In this document: one piece after another, positions 16,121-24,595 of the stretch
Layout: every line of letters starts with the position of its first letter
How positions within the stretch are numbered: position 1 is the first letter of the stretch
Assembly (NCBI RefSeq): GCF_039524395.1
Contig: NZ_BAAAGO010000001.1
Strand: one strand, 5' to 3'
Length of the DNA: 64,000 bases
Source: Micropruina glycogenica
GTDB lineage: Bacteria; Actinomycetota; Actinomycetes; Propionibacteriales; Propionibacteriaceae
Notes under the pieces: model-generated
What the model was told of the DNA's origin: nothing
What the model saw: only the letters and a program-made list of their open reading frames with translations
Database searches by the model: none
Translations under genes and position numbers: made by a program

Positions 16121-17389
16121 TTGCGGGTCGTCCAGAAGTTCGGCGGTTCGTCGGTCGCGGACGCGGCCAGCATCAAGCGGGTCGCCCAGCGCATCGTCGA
16201 CACCAAGGCGCGCGGCGCCGAGGTGGTCGTGGTGATCTCGGCCATGGGTGATACCACCGACGAGTTGATGGACCTAGCGCTGCAGGTGTCGCCGCAGCCC
16301 CGTCCGCGCGAACTCGACATGCTGCTGACCGCCGGCGAACGTATGAGTGCCGCGCTGCTGGCGATGGCCATCAACGACCTCGCGTTCGAGGCCCGCTCGT
16401 TCACCGGTTCGCAGGCCGGCGTGATCACCACCGGCACCCACGGCGACGCACGCATCATCGACATCACCCCCGGCCGCATCGAGACCGCTCTCGAAGACGG
16501 CGACATCGTGATCGTGGCGGGTTTTCAAGGGGTTTCGCAGACGTCCAAAGACATCACGACACTCGGGCGGGGGGCGTCCGACACCACGGCGGTGGCGCTG
16601 GCCGCCGCGCTCGGTGCCGACTACTGCGAGATCTACTCCGACGTCGACGGCGTATTCACCGCCGACCCCCGCATCGTGCCGGGCGCGACTCGGATTCCCG
16701 AGATCTCGTACGAAGAGATGCTTGAGATGGCGGCCCAGGGGGCCAAGATCCTGCACCTGCGCTGTGTGGAATACGCCCGACGAGAGAACGTGCCGGTGCA
16801 CGTGCGGTCCTCGTTCTCGACCAAGCCCGGCACCTGGGTGAAAGACATCGAAGTCAAGGAAGGCAGTGGCATGGAACAGCCGTTGATCACCGGAGTCGCG
16901 CACGACCGCAGCGAGTCGAAGATCACCGTGGTGGGCGTGCCCGACCGCGTTGGTGCCGCGGCCGAGGTGTTCAGCGCCGTGGCCGACGCGGGGGTGAACA
17001 TCGACATGATCGTGCAGAACCAGTCGATCGCCAACGACAACACCGCGATCACCTTCACGCTGCCCGGTGGCGACAAGGTCAAGGCCCTGGACGCCCTGCA
17101 CGGCGCGCGTGAGCGCATCGGTTTCGCCGAGATTCTCTACGACGACGCCATCGGCAAGGTGTCGGTGATCGGCGTGGGCATGCGGTCGCACCCGGGTGTC
17201 TCGGCCACGTTCTTTCGCGCCCTGGCCGAAACCGGCATCAACATTCAGATGATCAGCACCTCAGAGATCCGCATCTCGGTCGTGGTGGGCGCCGACGACG
17301 TCGACGCCGCCGTCCGGGCAGCTCACACAGCCTTCGGGTTGGACTCGGTGAGTGGGGAAGCCGTCGTATATGCGGGCACCGGACGCTAG
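16121..17389 (+). CDS. lysC: Aspartate kinase
   Basis: A 422-residue monofunctional aspartokinase, first step of the lysine, threonine and methionine pathway. The kinase domain shows KFGGSSVAD, the FTGSQAG stretch, TLGRGASDTTAVALAAAL and DVDGVFTADPR; two ACT domains follow (KITVVGVPDRVGAAAEVFS and KVSVIGVGMRSHPGVSATFF). It starts at TTG with GGGAGG nine bases ahead. Residue 251 is a Met preceded by AAGGAAGG, a likely internal start for a regulatory beta subunit as in Corynebacterium glutamicum. The usual partner asd does not follow. Feedback inhibition by lysine plus threonine is expected from the family. Confidence 0.97.
   Translation: MRVVQKFGGSSVADAASIKRVAQRIVDTKARGAEVVVVISAMGDTTDELMDLALQVSPQPRPRELDMLLTAGERMSAALLAMAINDLAFEARSFTGSQAGVITTGTHGDARIIDITPGRIETALEDGDIVIVAGFQGVSQTSKDITTLGRGASDTTAVALAAALGADYCEIYSDVDGVFTADPRIVPGATRIPEISYEEMLEMAAQGAKILHLRCVEYARRENVPVHVRSSFSTKPGTWVKDIEVKEGSGMEQPLITGVAHDRSESKITVVGVPDRVGAAAEVFSAVADAGVNIDMIVQNQSIANDNTAITFTLPGGDKVKALDALHGARERIGFAEILYDDAIGKVSVIGVGMRSHPGVSATFFRALAETGINIQMISTSEIRISVVVGADDVDAAVRAAHTAFGLDSVSGEAVVYAGTGR
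16854..16873 (+). promoter_or_regulatory. Internal ribosome binding site and start of LysC beta subunit
   Basis: AAGGAAGG is followed after a short spacer by the in-frame ATG at 16871 (residue 251 of LysC). The resulting 172-residue product would contain only the ACT domains, the size of the C. glutamicum beta subunit. Inference from sequence and homologous systems. Confidence 0.6.
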
Positions 17390-17540
17390 CGCGCCCGCAG
17401 CCCGCATGCAGGGCGGGTTCGGACTTCGTCCGTCCCCTTGTGACGCCGGAACGGGCCGCTGACGAAGCCAGCGGACCTAGGCGTCGAATCGGGACGCGAA
17501 GCGGACCGAGGAATATGCGGGCACCGGACGCTAGCGCGCC
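17368..17540 (+). repeat. 28-bp direct repeat of the lysC tail
   Basis: The 28 bases at 17368-17395, containing the end of lysC and its stop, recur without change at 17513-17540, 145 bases away. The second copy lies in non-coding DNA. Confidence 0.85.
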
Positions 17541-17771
17541 TGAGATCCGACCCCGTCATTCCGGCGAACGCCAGAATCTCATAACGCACCCACGGACCTT
17601 GAGAACGGCCCGTGGCTCGTCTTCGACAGTGAATTCTGGCGCGAGTTGGGAACCGTCCCCAACTCGCGCCAGCGAGGTCAGACCTCGGTTGGTCTCGGAC
17701 GATCACCGGACGAGTTTCGTCCGGGACCACTCCTACGATCGAGGCGAACTCGAACACTCGTGGGAGAATAG
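17390..17771. other. Intergenic region with repeats
   Basis: About 380 bases between lysC and the DinB-like gene. It contains the second copy of the lysC tail, one GTCATTCCGG-type palindromic repeat (17555-17580), and CCCAACTCGCG-like inverted bits around 17640-17670. No convincing gene is seen; the short open frames have no ribosome binding sites or coding bias. Confidence 0.6.
17555..17580. repeat. Dispersed palindromic repeat (family B)
   Basis: GTCATTCCGGCGAACGCC followed by AGAATCTC; one arm base differs from the perfect form at 36539-36564. It belongs to the same family as copies at 45.0-45.2, 48.7-48.9 and 52.0-52.2 kb. Confidence 0.8.
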
Positions 17772-18353
17772 ATGACACAGACCACCGATCCGATTGCCGG
17801 CGACCCGCGCTTTCCGTGGGAGCCGCCGCTAGCGGGCACCGAGCTCGAGCACCTGCTCGGCATGCTCAACCGGCTGCGTTTCACATTCCGCTGGAAGGCT
17901 TCGGGCCTCGATGCCGAGGGTCTCAACAAGCGGCTCGGGCCGTCCGAACTGACGCTGGGCGGGCTGCTCAAGCACCTGGCGTCGGTTGAGGCGCTGAAGT
18001 TCACCTGGGAGGCGTTTCGCACCGATCCCGGCGAACCGTGGCGCTCGGCGGACTGGAGCAGCGGCGACGACTGGGTGTTCGCCTCGGCCGCGGACGACAG
18101 CCCGGACCAGCTCTACGCCCTGTACGACGAGTCGGTCACCAACGCTCGGCGCGTCATCGACAAGGCGATCGCCGACGGCGGCATCGATCAGCTCACCGAA
18201 ATGGGCGACGACCAGGGCAATCACGCCAGCCTTCGGCGCGTGGTCTGTGACGTCATCGAAGAGTACGGACGGCACACCGGCCACGCCGACCTGCTGCGCG
18301 AGAACGTGGACGGCCTGGTGGGCGAAGATCCGCCCGAGGGCTGGCGCCCTTGA
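17772..18353 (+). CDS. DinB/DUF664 family protein
   Basis: A 193-residue protein of the DinB-like four-helix family, many actinobacterial members of which are mycothiol-dependent metalloenzymes. The three metal-ligand positions are likely the His of GGLLKHLASVE (about residue 75) and the two His of YGRHTGHADLLRE (about 175-178), the hallmark C-terminal motif of DUF664. It starts at ATG 17772 after a GGGAGAATAG stretch. The substrate is unknown. Stands alone. Confidence 0.88.
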   Translation: MTQTTDPIAGDPRFPWEPPLAGTELEHLLGMLNRLRFTFRWKASGLDAEGLNKRLGPSELTLGGLLKHLASVEALKFTWEAFRTDPGEPWRSADWSSGDDWVFASAADDSPDQLYALYDESVTNARRVIDKAIADGGIDQLTEMGDDQGNHASLRRVVCDVIEEYGRHTGHADLLRENVDGLVGEDPPEGWRP

Positions 18354-18410
18354 CGCAGCTGCTCTCGACCGGTGCGACGAGCGGGTCTCGACAGACTCGA
18401 CCAGCAGCAG

Positions 18411-19274
18411 TCAGCGCTGTTCAGAGAACCGAACTGCCGCCTTGAACTGCGCTGCGATCGACGAGCCGAGGTTCAGCGGCCACCGGTGCATCACGTATTC
18501 GGTCGCCTCGTCGACGCTCAGCCGTCGGGTGGAGTTGCCGTTGCGCACCCACAACTCGGGTGCCGCGGCCTTGTTCGCCCGCAGATAGACCGGACGCGGC
18601 GACGGCTGGCACACCACCCGGCAGGCCAGTTGGTCGCCGTCCTCACCGGGCAACTGGGCGAAGTCGACCCCGATCAGTGCCGACGCGTTCTGGCCCAGCG
18701 TGTTGGTGAGCATGTCGGTGAGCCACAACTCGAACCGGTCGGCGTCCGGGGCCTTCAAGGTGGCGAAGTCGGGCGCGAGGCCCAGCGCCGAACCCGTGTC
18801 GTCGACGCCGATCACCAAGGTGCCGCCGTCGGCGTTGAGAAACCCGCAGGCGGTCTTGGCGATCACCTGTTCCATGCGCTCGTCCTTCTGCCCGGTGTGC
18901 AGGTTGATGCGCGCGGTCGACTTGAACTCGACTCGGGCCGATTCGCCCGACGCCACCAGTTCGGCGAGCGTTTGCTGCTGCGGCTTCTGAAAGTGCGCAG
19001 CGATAGCGGCGTAGCCGGCGATGCCCGCCACCGAGAGCAGCAGCGCCACCGCGATCGGCACCACACCCCACAGCGACAGCGACGGCCCGAGCCAGCCGGT
19101 GATCATCAGCCCGATCGCCATGCCCAGCATGCAGATGATGATGGACGCCGACGGCGACAGCCGAGCTCGTCCGCGCAGCAGCCAGCGCGCCACGACGCTC
19201 AGGCCCCACGCCACGACCAGTGCCACCACCAGGTAGAGGCCCACCGCCCAGACCGGCACGGTCTCTGTGCTCAC
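18411..19274 (-). CDS. Membrane-anchored AlbA_2 (Schlafen-like) domain protein
   Basis: A 287-residue protein with three N-terminal membrane segments (VWAVGLYLVVALVVAWGL, ASIIICMLGMAIGLMITGWL, WGVVPIAVALLLSVAGIAGY) followed by a cytoplasmic AlbA_2/Schlafen-type domain: ESARVEFKSTARIN, AKTACGFLNADGGTLVIGV and DDTGSALGL. Such domains occur in putative transcription factors and nucleic-acid-binding proteins; the membrane-linked form suggests a sensor or anchored regulator. The GTG at 19274 is chosen over a GTG at 19289 because GAGGAG lies just upstream. No partner gene is apparent. Confidence 0.82.
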   Translation of the reverse strand: MSTETVPVWAVGLYLVVALVVAWGLSVVARWLLRGRARLSPSASIIICMLGMAIGLMITGWLGPSLSLWGVVPIAVALLLSVAGIAGYAAIAAHFQKPQQQTLAELVASGESARVEFKSTARINLHTGQKDERMEQVIAKTACGFLNADGGTLVIGVDDTGSALGLAPDFATLKAPDADRFELWLTDMLTNTLGQNASALIGVDFAQLPGEDGDQLACRVVCQPSPRPVYLRANKAAAPELWVRNGNSTRRLSVDEATEYVMHRWPLNLGSSIAAQFKAAVRFSEQR

Positions 19275-19335
19275 CCACGCTCCTCGCACTCGTCCGACGG
19301 AGCAACCATAGGGCGGAGCCGCTGAGCCGCAGCGC

Positions 19336-20115
19336 TCAGGCGGGCTTGCGGGCCACCAGCGCGATGCCGGTCAACTGGTCGGCGTAGCGGGTGAAGGTGC
19401 GGCGCACGCTCAATACGCGCCTGCGGGCTCCCGGGTTGCGCACCAGGTTCCAGGCGATGCGCAGCACGCCGTGCACGCCCTCGTCGGCCAGATTGCGGCG
19501 CATCTGCAGCAGCGCCGTGGCCGCCCGGCCCACCCACTCGACCTCGAGCCCGGCCTCGGTGAGCAAGGCCGTCCACTCCGCGGCGGTGAGTGGGCGCGCG
19601 TTGACCTTGATCGAGCGGGCCAACGCCTTGCGACTCTCGTCGGCGATCGCGGGGTCGAGGTCGTCGGGTTGCAGGCCGAGTTCGTGAATGGCGTAGTGGC
19701 CGCCGGGTTTGAGCACTCGGACGGCCTCGTCGATGATGGCCTTCTTGCCGCGCGGCGACTGCATGGTGAGCATCGCCTCGCCGATCACCACGTCGGCGCT
19801 CCCGCCGGGCAGGCCGGTGTCGGCCGCGTCTGCGGTGACGATGCGGCCCCGCTCGCCGACCACCAGGGCCGCGGCGGACGGGTCGGCGTCAACCCCCACG
19901 TAGCCGGCGGGTTCGGCGGCCAGAATCAGGGTGGCCGTGCGGCCGATGGCGGGCGCGAGTTCGACCACCTCGGCACCCGCCAGGTGCACCTCGTCGAGCA
20001 GTTGGGTGGTGAGTTCGAGACCACCGGGACGCAGCACCCGCTTGCCGAGTCGGGCCAGCAGCCAGTGGCCTTGAACGTCGTCGATGGGACGGTCGGCTTG
20101 CGGCAGCGTGCTCAC
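19336..20115 (-). CDS. Class I SAM-dependent methyltransferase
   Basis: A 259-residue methyltransferase. The SAM-binding region reads EVVELAPAIGRTATLIL, followed by GYVGVDADP and ADAADTGLPGGSADVVIGEAML, and RVLKPGGHYAIHELGL. The substrate is unknown; the UbiE-like pattern suggests a small molecule or lipid. It lies 24 bases downstream of the cupin gene on the same strand, so the two form an operon read away from the thiamine riboswitch. Confidence 0.88.
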   Translation of the reverse strand: MSTLPQADRPIDDVQGHWLLARLGKRVLRPGGLELTTQLLDEVHLAGAEVVELAPAIGRTATLILAAEPAGYVGVDADPSAAALVVGERGRIVTADAADTGLPGGSADVVIGEAMLTMQSPRGKKAIIDEAVRVLKPGGHYAIHELGLQPDDLDPAIADESRKALARSIKVNARPLTAAEWTALLTEAGLEVEWVGRAATALLQMRRNLADEGVHGVLRIAWNLVRNPGARRRVLSVRRTFTRYADQLTGIALVARKPA

Positions 20116-20139
20116 CCTTGTCTCCTTGGGGGGTAGGGC

Positions 20140-20466
20140 TCAGTTGCCGGTGAGCAGAAACAGGGCGAGCTTCGACGGCTCGAGCGCCTTGACCGCGTGC
20201 GGCAGCCGGGTCTGAAGGTGAATCAGGTCGCCCGGCCTCAGGGTCACCGTGCGGCCGGCGGCGGTGATGTCGAACGCGCCCTCCAGGGTCTGCAGCAGCA
20301 CCGGCAGGGCGGCGGTGTGCTCGCGCAGCTCTTCACCAGCGTCGAAGGCGAAAAGCACCACGTTGGTGCCCTCGGCGCGCAGCACCGTGCGCGACACCGT
20401 CGCTTCGGGTTGCACGCTCACCAGGTGGGCCAGGTCGGACAGGTCGGTCATCTGCAAGGCGGTCAC
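20140..20466 (-). CDS. Small cupin-domain protein
   Basis: A 108-residue single-domain cupin. Cupin motif 1 is degenerate (FDAGEELREHTAALPVLLQTLEG, with one His) and motif 2 is PGDLIHLQTRLPHAVKAL, so metal binding may be incomplete but plausible. It starts at GTG 20466 with AAGGAG upstream and is followed by the methyltransferase. The pair, divergent from the thiamine operon, resembles stress-induced cupin/methyltransferase pairs; this is an inference. Confidence 0.85.
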   Translation of the reverse strand: MTALQMTDLSDLAHLVSVQPEATVSRTVLRAEGTNVVLFAFDAGEELREHTAALPVLLQTLEGAFDITAAGRTVTLRPGDLIHLQTRLPHAVKALEPSKLALFLLTGN

Positions 20467-20477
20467 GGTGGCTCCTT

Positions 20478-20503
20478 ATTTACATACAGCATAGTGTAGA
20501 AAA
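20478..20503. promoter_or_regulatory. AT-rich imperfect dyad ahead of the cupin operon
   Basis: TACATACAG and CATAGTGTA form an imperfect dyad in an AT-rich patch, unusual in this GC-rich DNA. It lies directly upstream of the cupin ribosome binding site and could be a repressor site and promoter region of the cupin-methyltransferase pair. Confidence 0.35.
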
Positions 20504-20532
20504 TATCATCTCGGACACGGCGTCGATGCAGG

Positions 20533-20538
20533 TATAGT
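20533..20538 (+). promoter_or_regulatory. Candidate -10 of the thiamine operon
   Basis: TATAGT matches the -10 consensus at five of six positions and sits about 7 bases ahead of the riboswitch P1 helix, so transcription would begin at about 20545. No convincing -35 is seen. Confidence 0.5.
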
Positions 20539-20544
20539 TGGCAG

Positions 20545-20670
20545 CGACAGGGGAGCGCCATCAGGGCGCTGAGAGTGCGGGCCACCGCAGACCCTCGAAC
20601 CTGATCCGGTTAGCACCGGCGTAGGGAGTCGGGATCTCCTCACCGATGGGTGAGCCCTCCGATGAGGAGG
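20545..20670 (+). promoter_or_regulatory. TPP riboswitch with translational expression platform
   Basis: The conserved THI-box segments are present in order: GGGGAGC, GCGCTGAGA, ACCCTCGAACCTGATCCGG and GGCGTAGGGA, closed by P1 pairing CGAC (20545-20548) with GTCG (20628-20631). Downstream, CTCCTCA (20636-20642) can pair with TGAGGAG (20663-20669), hiding the Shine-Dalgarno sequence of thiB, while CTCACC (20639-20644) can pair with GGTGAG (20649-20654) in a competing hairpin. The two pairings share bases, so the switch probably controls translation. TPP should repress the transporter genes. Confidence 0.95.
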
Positions 20671-20675
20671 AACGA

Positions 20676-21746
20676 ATGAACACCATCAAGAGCGTCGTTA
20701 CGCTGGCACTGCTGGCAGCGCTGGTCGGGTGCACCGGCCCCGCGACCACGTCACCCAGCGGCGCCGGATCGACCGTCGCACCCACCGAGTCGAAAACGCT
20801 CACGGTCGTCACCCACGACTCGTTCGCGATCAGCGACGCGCTGAAGAAGCAGTTCGCCGACGAGACCGGGTACACCGCCACCTACGTCGCGCACGGCGAC
20901 GCCGGCACGCTGGTCAACCAGCTGATCCTCACCAAGGACTCGCCCGTGGGCGATGTGGTGTTCGGCATCGACAACACCTTCGCGGGCCGCGCGATCGGCC
21001 AGGGGGTGCTGACCCCCTACACGCCCGCGAACCTGCCGGCCAGCGTCGCGGAGTTGAAGCCGGACGACTCCGGCTCGCTCACCGCGATCGACTTCGGCGA
21101 CGTCTGCGTGAATGCCGACAAGTTGTGGTTCAGGGCCAAGAACCTGGCCATCCCGACCACCCTGGACGACCTCGCCAAGCCCGCTTACAAAGACCTGCTG
21201 GTGGCCGAGAACCCGGCCTCATCGTCGCCCGGTCTGGCCTGGCTGACCGCCACCGTCGGCGCCAAGGGCGACCCCGGCTACCTCGACTACTGGACGTCGC
21301 TGAAGGCCAATGGCGTCAAGGTGGTGAAGGGCTGGACCGAGGCCTACTCGACGGAGTTCTCGGGCTCGTCCGGCAAGGGCTCGCGGCCGCTGGTGGTGTC
21401 GTACAGCACCTCGCCCGCGTTCGAGGTGCCCAAGGGCAGCAAAGAGTCGAACACCACCGCGCTGCTCGAGACGTGCTTCAGGCAGGTCGAGTACGCCGGA
21501 GTGATCAAGGGCGCCCAGAACCAGGTCGGCGCGCAGAAGTTCATCGACTTCATGCTGAGTAAGCAGGTGCAGGCCGACATTCCGGGCCAGATGTACATGT
21601 ACCCGGCCGACACGTCGGTGGCGCTGCCCGAAGAGTGGGTGGCGCACGCACCACTGGCCACGAAGCCGTTCACGGTGTCGGCGGCGGTGATCTCGGCCGA
21701 TCGTGACACCTGGATTCGCGACTGGACAGCCAAGGTGATCGGCTGA
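20676..21746 (+). CDS. thiB: Thiamine ABC transporter substrate-binding lipoprotein
   Basis: A 356-residue lipoprotein with signal sequence MNTIKSVVTLALLAALVGC; the Cys at 19 is the lipobox residue. The mature part is a class II periplasmic-binding fold of the ThiB/TbpA group (LTVVTHDSFAISDALKKQF, VFGIDNTFAGRAIGQGVLTPY, PLVVSYSTSPAFE). It captures thiamine, or its phosphates, outside the membrane. ATG 20676 follows GAGGAGGAACGA. The TPP riboswitch directly upstream fixes the substrate class. It is followed two bases after its stop by the permease frame. Confidence 0.95.
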   Translation: MNTIKSVVTLALLAALVGCTGPATTSPSGAGSTVAPTESKTLTVVTHDSFAISDALKKQFADETGYTATYVAHGDAGTLVNQLILTKDSPVGDVVFGIDNTFAGRAIGQGVLTPYTPANLPASVAELKPDDSGSLTAIDFGDVCVNADKLWFRAKNLAIPTTLDDLAKPAYKDLLVAENPASSSPGLAWLTATVGAKGDPGYLDYWTSLKANGVKVVKGWTEAYSTEFSGSSGKGSRPLVVSYSTSPAFEVPKGSKESNTTALLETCFRQVEYAGVIKGAQNQVGAQKFIDFMLSKQVQADIPGQMYMYPADTSVALPEEWVAHAPLATKPFTVSAAVISADRDTWIRDWTAKVIG

Positions 21747-21748
21747 TC

Positions 21749-23608
21749 ATGAAGCCCCATTCGCCCGTCGAACCATCGGTCGAGCGTGCGTTGGTCGAGC
21801 GTGTCGAGACCACCGGCGGGCGATCGTCTAGCGGCGCGCGAGGGTCTAGCGGCGCTCCGACGGACGGGTCTCGACAAGCTCGACCAGCAGTTGACGCTGG
21901 GTCTCGACAAGCTCGACAAACACGACCGACGCCCGTCGAGGTGACGCACTCAGCGAGGCAGGGCTGGTCGCTGTCGTGGGGGTTCTGGGCGATCGCGGTA
22001 CTGGTGCCAGTGAGCTTTCTGGTCGTCTTCTTCGCCTGGCCGGTCGCCGGTCTGATCAGTCGCGGCTTCGTGATCGACGGCGTCTTCAGCCTGGACGGGC
22101 TCAGTGCCGTGCTGTCGTCACCGCGCACCTGGCGCATCATCGGCCAGACGCTCGCGCTGGCGGTCGCGGGCACGCTGGCGTCCGTGCTGCTCGGCGTGCC
22201 CGGGGCCTACCTTCTGTACCGCACGCGGTTCCGTGGCCGGGCCTTCGCCCGGGCCCTGGTGTCGGTGCCGTTCGTGCTGCCCACCGTCGTGGTCGGCGTC
22301 GCCTTCCGCTCGCTGTTCGGGGCATCGGGGCCACTCGGATGGCTCGGCCTCGACGAGTCGTTCGCGGCCATCATGCTGGCGCTGGTGTTCTTCAACTACT
22401 CGGTGATCGTGCGTACCGTCGGCGCCCTGTGGTCGCGGCTCGACCCGCGCGCGGACGAGGCGGCCCGGGTGCTCGGGGCGTCGCCGGTGCGGGTGTTCTG
22501 CACCGTCACGCTGCCGGCCATCGCGCCGGCCGTGCTGTCGGGGGCCTCGCTGGTCTTTCTGTTCTGCGCCACCGCGTTCGGCATCGTGATGGTGATGGGC
22601 GGGGTGGGCTTCGGCACCATCGAAACCGAGATCTGGTACCAGACCACCCAGTTGCTCGACCTGCCGGCGGCGGCCGCTTTGTCGATCGTGCAACTCGTCG
22701 TGGTGGTGGCCGCGCTGCTCGTGGCCGCACGCGCCCGCACGCGCGCCGAGCACGCGTTGCGGCTGCGCGGCGACGACACCACCGAGCAGCCCTGGCGGGC
22801 CGGTCGTGACCTGGTGCCGACCCTGGTGACCGCCCTGGTGGTGCTGGGGTTGCTGGGACTGCCGATGATCAACCTGGTGGTGCGCTCGTTCATCACCGCC
22901 GACGGCTGGGGGTGGCGCAACTACGCCCTGCTCGCCGGCACCGGTGAGGGCAGCATCACCGTGCCGGTCTGGACGGCGGCGCTCAACTCGCTGACCATCG
23001 CCGCCCAGGCCGCGGCGCTGGCCGTGCTGCTGGGCGCCCTGGTGAGCCTGGTGGCGTCCAGACGGCCACGATCGAGAAGGCTGGCCGGCGGCGTGCGGTT
23101 GCTCGACGCGGTCTTCATGCTGCCGCTCGGCGTGTCGGCGGTCACGGTCGGGTTCGGCTTTCTGATCACTCTGAACCGGCCGCCGTTCGACCTGCGCAGC
23201 TCGCCGATTCTGATACCCATCGCCCAGGCGGTGGTCGCCCTGCCGTTGGTGGTGCGCACGCTGCTGCCGGTGCTGCGGGCCATCGACCCACGGCAGCGCG
23301 AGGCGGCGGCGTCGCTCGGCGCCCCGCCCGGCAGGGTGCTGGCCACCATCGACGGCGCCCTGGCCCTGCGCGGGCTGGGCCTGGCGGTCGGCTTCGCGTT
23401 CGCCACGTCACTGGGCGAGTTCGGCGCCACCTCGTTTCTGGCCCGGCCCGACCACCCGACGCTGCCGGTGGTGATCTTCCGGCTGATCGGACGACCCGGC
23501 GCCGACAACTTCGGCATGGCGCTGGCCGCCTCGGTGGTGTTGGCGGTGCTGACCGCCGCAGTGATGGCGGCCGCCGAACTCGTCCGACCCAAGGAGGCTG
23601 AACTGTGA
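21749..23608 (+). CDS. thiP: Thiamine ABC transporter permease (ThiP-like, fused double permease)
   Basis: A 619-residue membrane protein with two permease modules, about twelve membrane segments in all. Each has an EAA loop: ADEAARVLGASPVRVF (first) and REAAASLGAPPGRVLATI (second), where the ATPase docks. The first 64 codons are unusual: they are made of the dispersed repeat and read as hydrophilic GSRQARP-type sequence. The conserved protein really begins near a GTG at 21941 (VTHSARQGWSLSWGFW). Either start is possible; ATG 21749 lies right after the thiB stop. Overlaps the next start by four bases. Confidence 0.92.
   Translation: MKPHSPVEPSVERALVERVETTGGRSSSGARGSSGAPTDGSRQARPAVDAGSRQARQTRPTPVEVTHSARQGWSLSWGFWAIAVLVPVSFLVVFFAWPVAGLISRGFVIDGVFSLDGLSAVLSSPRTWRIIGQTLALAVAGTLASVLLGVPGAYLLYRTRFRGRAFARALVSVPFVLPTVVVGVAFRSLFGASGPLGWLGLDESFAAIMLALVFFNYSVIVRTVGALWSRLDPRADEAARVLGASPVRVFCTVTLPAIAPAVLSGASLVFLFCATAFGIVMVMGGVGFGTIETEIWYQTTQLLDLPAAAALSIVQLVVVVAALLVAARARTRAEHALRLRGDDTTEQPWRAGRDLVPTLVTALVVLGLLGLPMINLVVRSFITADGWGWRNYALLAGTGEGSITVPVWTAALNSLTIAAQAAALAVLLGALVSLVASRRPRSRRLAGGVRLLDAVFMLPLGVSAVTVGFGFLITLNRPPFDLRSSPILIPIAQAVVALPLVVRTLLPVLRAIDPRQREAAASLGAPPGRVLATIDGALALRGLGLAVGFAFATSLGEFGATSFLARPDHPTLPVVIFRLIGRPGADNFGMALAASVVLAVLTAAVMAAAELVRPKEAEL
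21791..21921. repeat. Dispersed GTCGAG repeat (family A) inside the thiP 5' region
   Basis: GGTCGAGCGTGTCGAGACC (21793-21811) and two inverted copies of the form GTCTCGACAAGCTCGAC (starting about 21868 and 21901). They can fold into long hairpins. Between them GATCGTCTAGCGGCGC-type and GGGTCTAGCGGCGC sequences also repeat. Confidence 0.85.
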
Positions 23609-24585
23609 GCGGCTTGACCGTGACCGGCGCGGTGGTGCGCTATGGCGACGTGGTGGCGGTCGGCGACGTCGACCTGGCCGTCGCTCCCGGCGAGATCGTG
23701 GCGCTGCTGGGGGCGTCGGGGTCGGGCAAGTCGTCACTGCTGCGCGGCATCGCCGGGCTCGAACCGCTGGTCGCCGGCCAGGTGTGCTGGGGCGACGACG
23801 ACCTGACGGACGTGGCCGTGCATAAGCGTGGCTTCGGGCTGATGTTTCAAGACGGTCAGTTGTTCAACCACCTCAGCGTCGAGGGCAACGTGGCGTACGG
23901 GCTGTATCGCGAGCCAAAGGCCGTCCGACGCGCGCGGGTGGCGGAGTTGCTCGCCGTGGTGGGCCTTTCCGGCTACGGCAAACGCCGGGTCAGCGAGCTG
24001 TCGGGCGGTCAGGCGCAGCGGGTGGCGCTGGCCCGCTCGCTGGCGCCCCGCCCCCGGCTGCTGCTGCTCGACGAGCCGTTGTCGGCGCTCGACCGCAACC
24101 TGCGCGAGCACATGGTCGGCGTGCTGGGCGACGCGCTGCGGGCAACCGGCACGACCGCCCTCTACGTCACCCACGACCAGGACGAGGCGTTCGCGCTGGC
24201 CGATCGGGTCGGGGTGATGCAGGCCGGTCGGCTGCTGCAGGTCGACCCGCCCGACGTGTTGTGGCGCGAACCAGAATCGCGGGCCGTCGCCGGGTTTCTG
24301 GGCTACGGGCCGTTCGTGGCCGGTGAGTTGTCGCAGCGCCTGGGCGGCCCCGGCGCGGCGCCGAACGAGCTGGTGGGCATCGGGCCTGCGGCCTTGGTGC
24401 CCGACCCGACCGGCACCGCGTTGCCCGTGATCGAGCAGCGCTACCAACGCGGCGAAGTGCTCGTGGACGTCCGGCTGCCCGACGGCCAGGTGGGCACCGT
24501 GCGTACCGCCGAGAAGGTGCCGAACGGTGACCTGGCGCTCACACTCGACCCTTCAGGTTGCGTGATCGTGCCGGTGTCGCACTGA
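23605..24585 (+). CDS. thiQ: Thiamine ABC transporter ATP-binding protein
   Basis: A 326-residue ABC ATPase. Walker A GASGSGKSS (about residues 35-43), Q-loop FQDGQLFNHLSVEGN, signature LSGGQAQRVALARSLA, Walker B LLLLDEPLSALD and switch His in YVTHDQDEA are all intact. A C-terminal extension of about 100 residues (TOBE-like) follows, longer than E. coli ThiQ. The GTG start overlaps the thiP stop. It powers thiamine uptake with ThiB and ThiP. Confidence 0.94.
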   Translation: MSGLTVTGAVVRYGDVVAVGDVDLAVAPGEIVALLGASGSGKSSLLRGIAGLEPLVAGQVCWGDDDLTDVAVHKRGFGLMFQDGQLFNHLSVEGNVAYGLYREPKAVRRARVAELLAVVGLSGYGKRRVSELSGGQAQRVALARSLAPRPRLLLLDEPLSALDRNLREHMVGVLGDALRATGTTALYVTHDQDEAFALADRVGVMQAGRLLQVDPPDVLWREPESRAVAGFLGYGPFVAGELSQRLGGPGAAPNELVGIGPAALVPDPTGTALPVIEQRYQRGEVLVDVRLPDGQVGTVRTAEKVPNGDLALTLDPSGCVIVPVSH

Positions 24586-24595
24586 CCCGTCTCAT

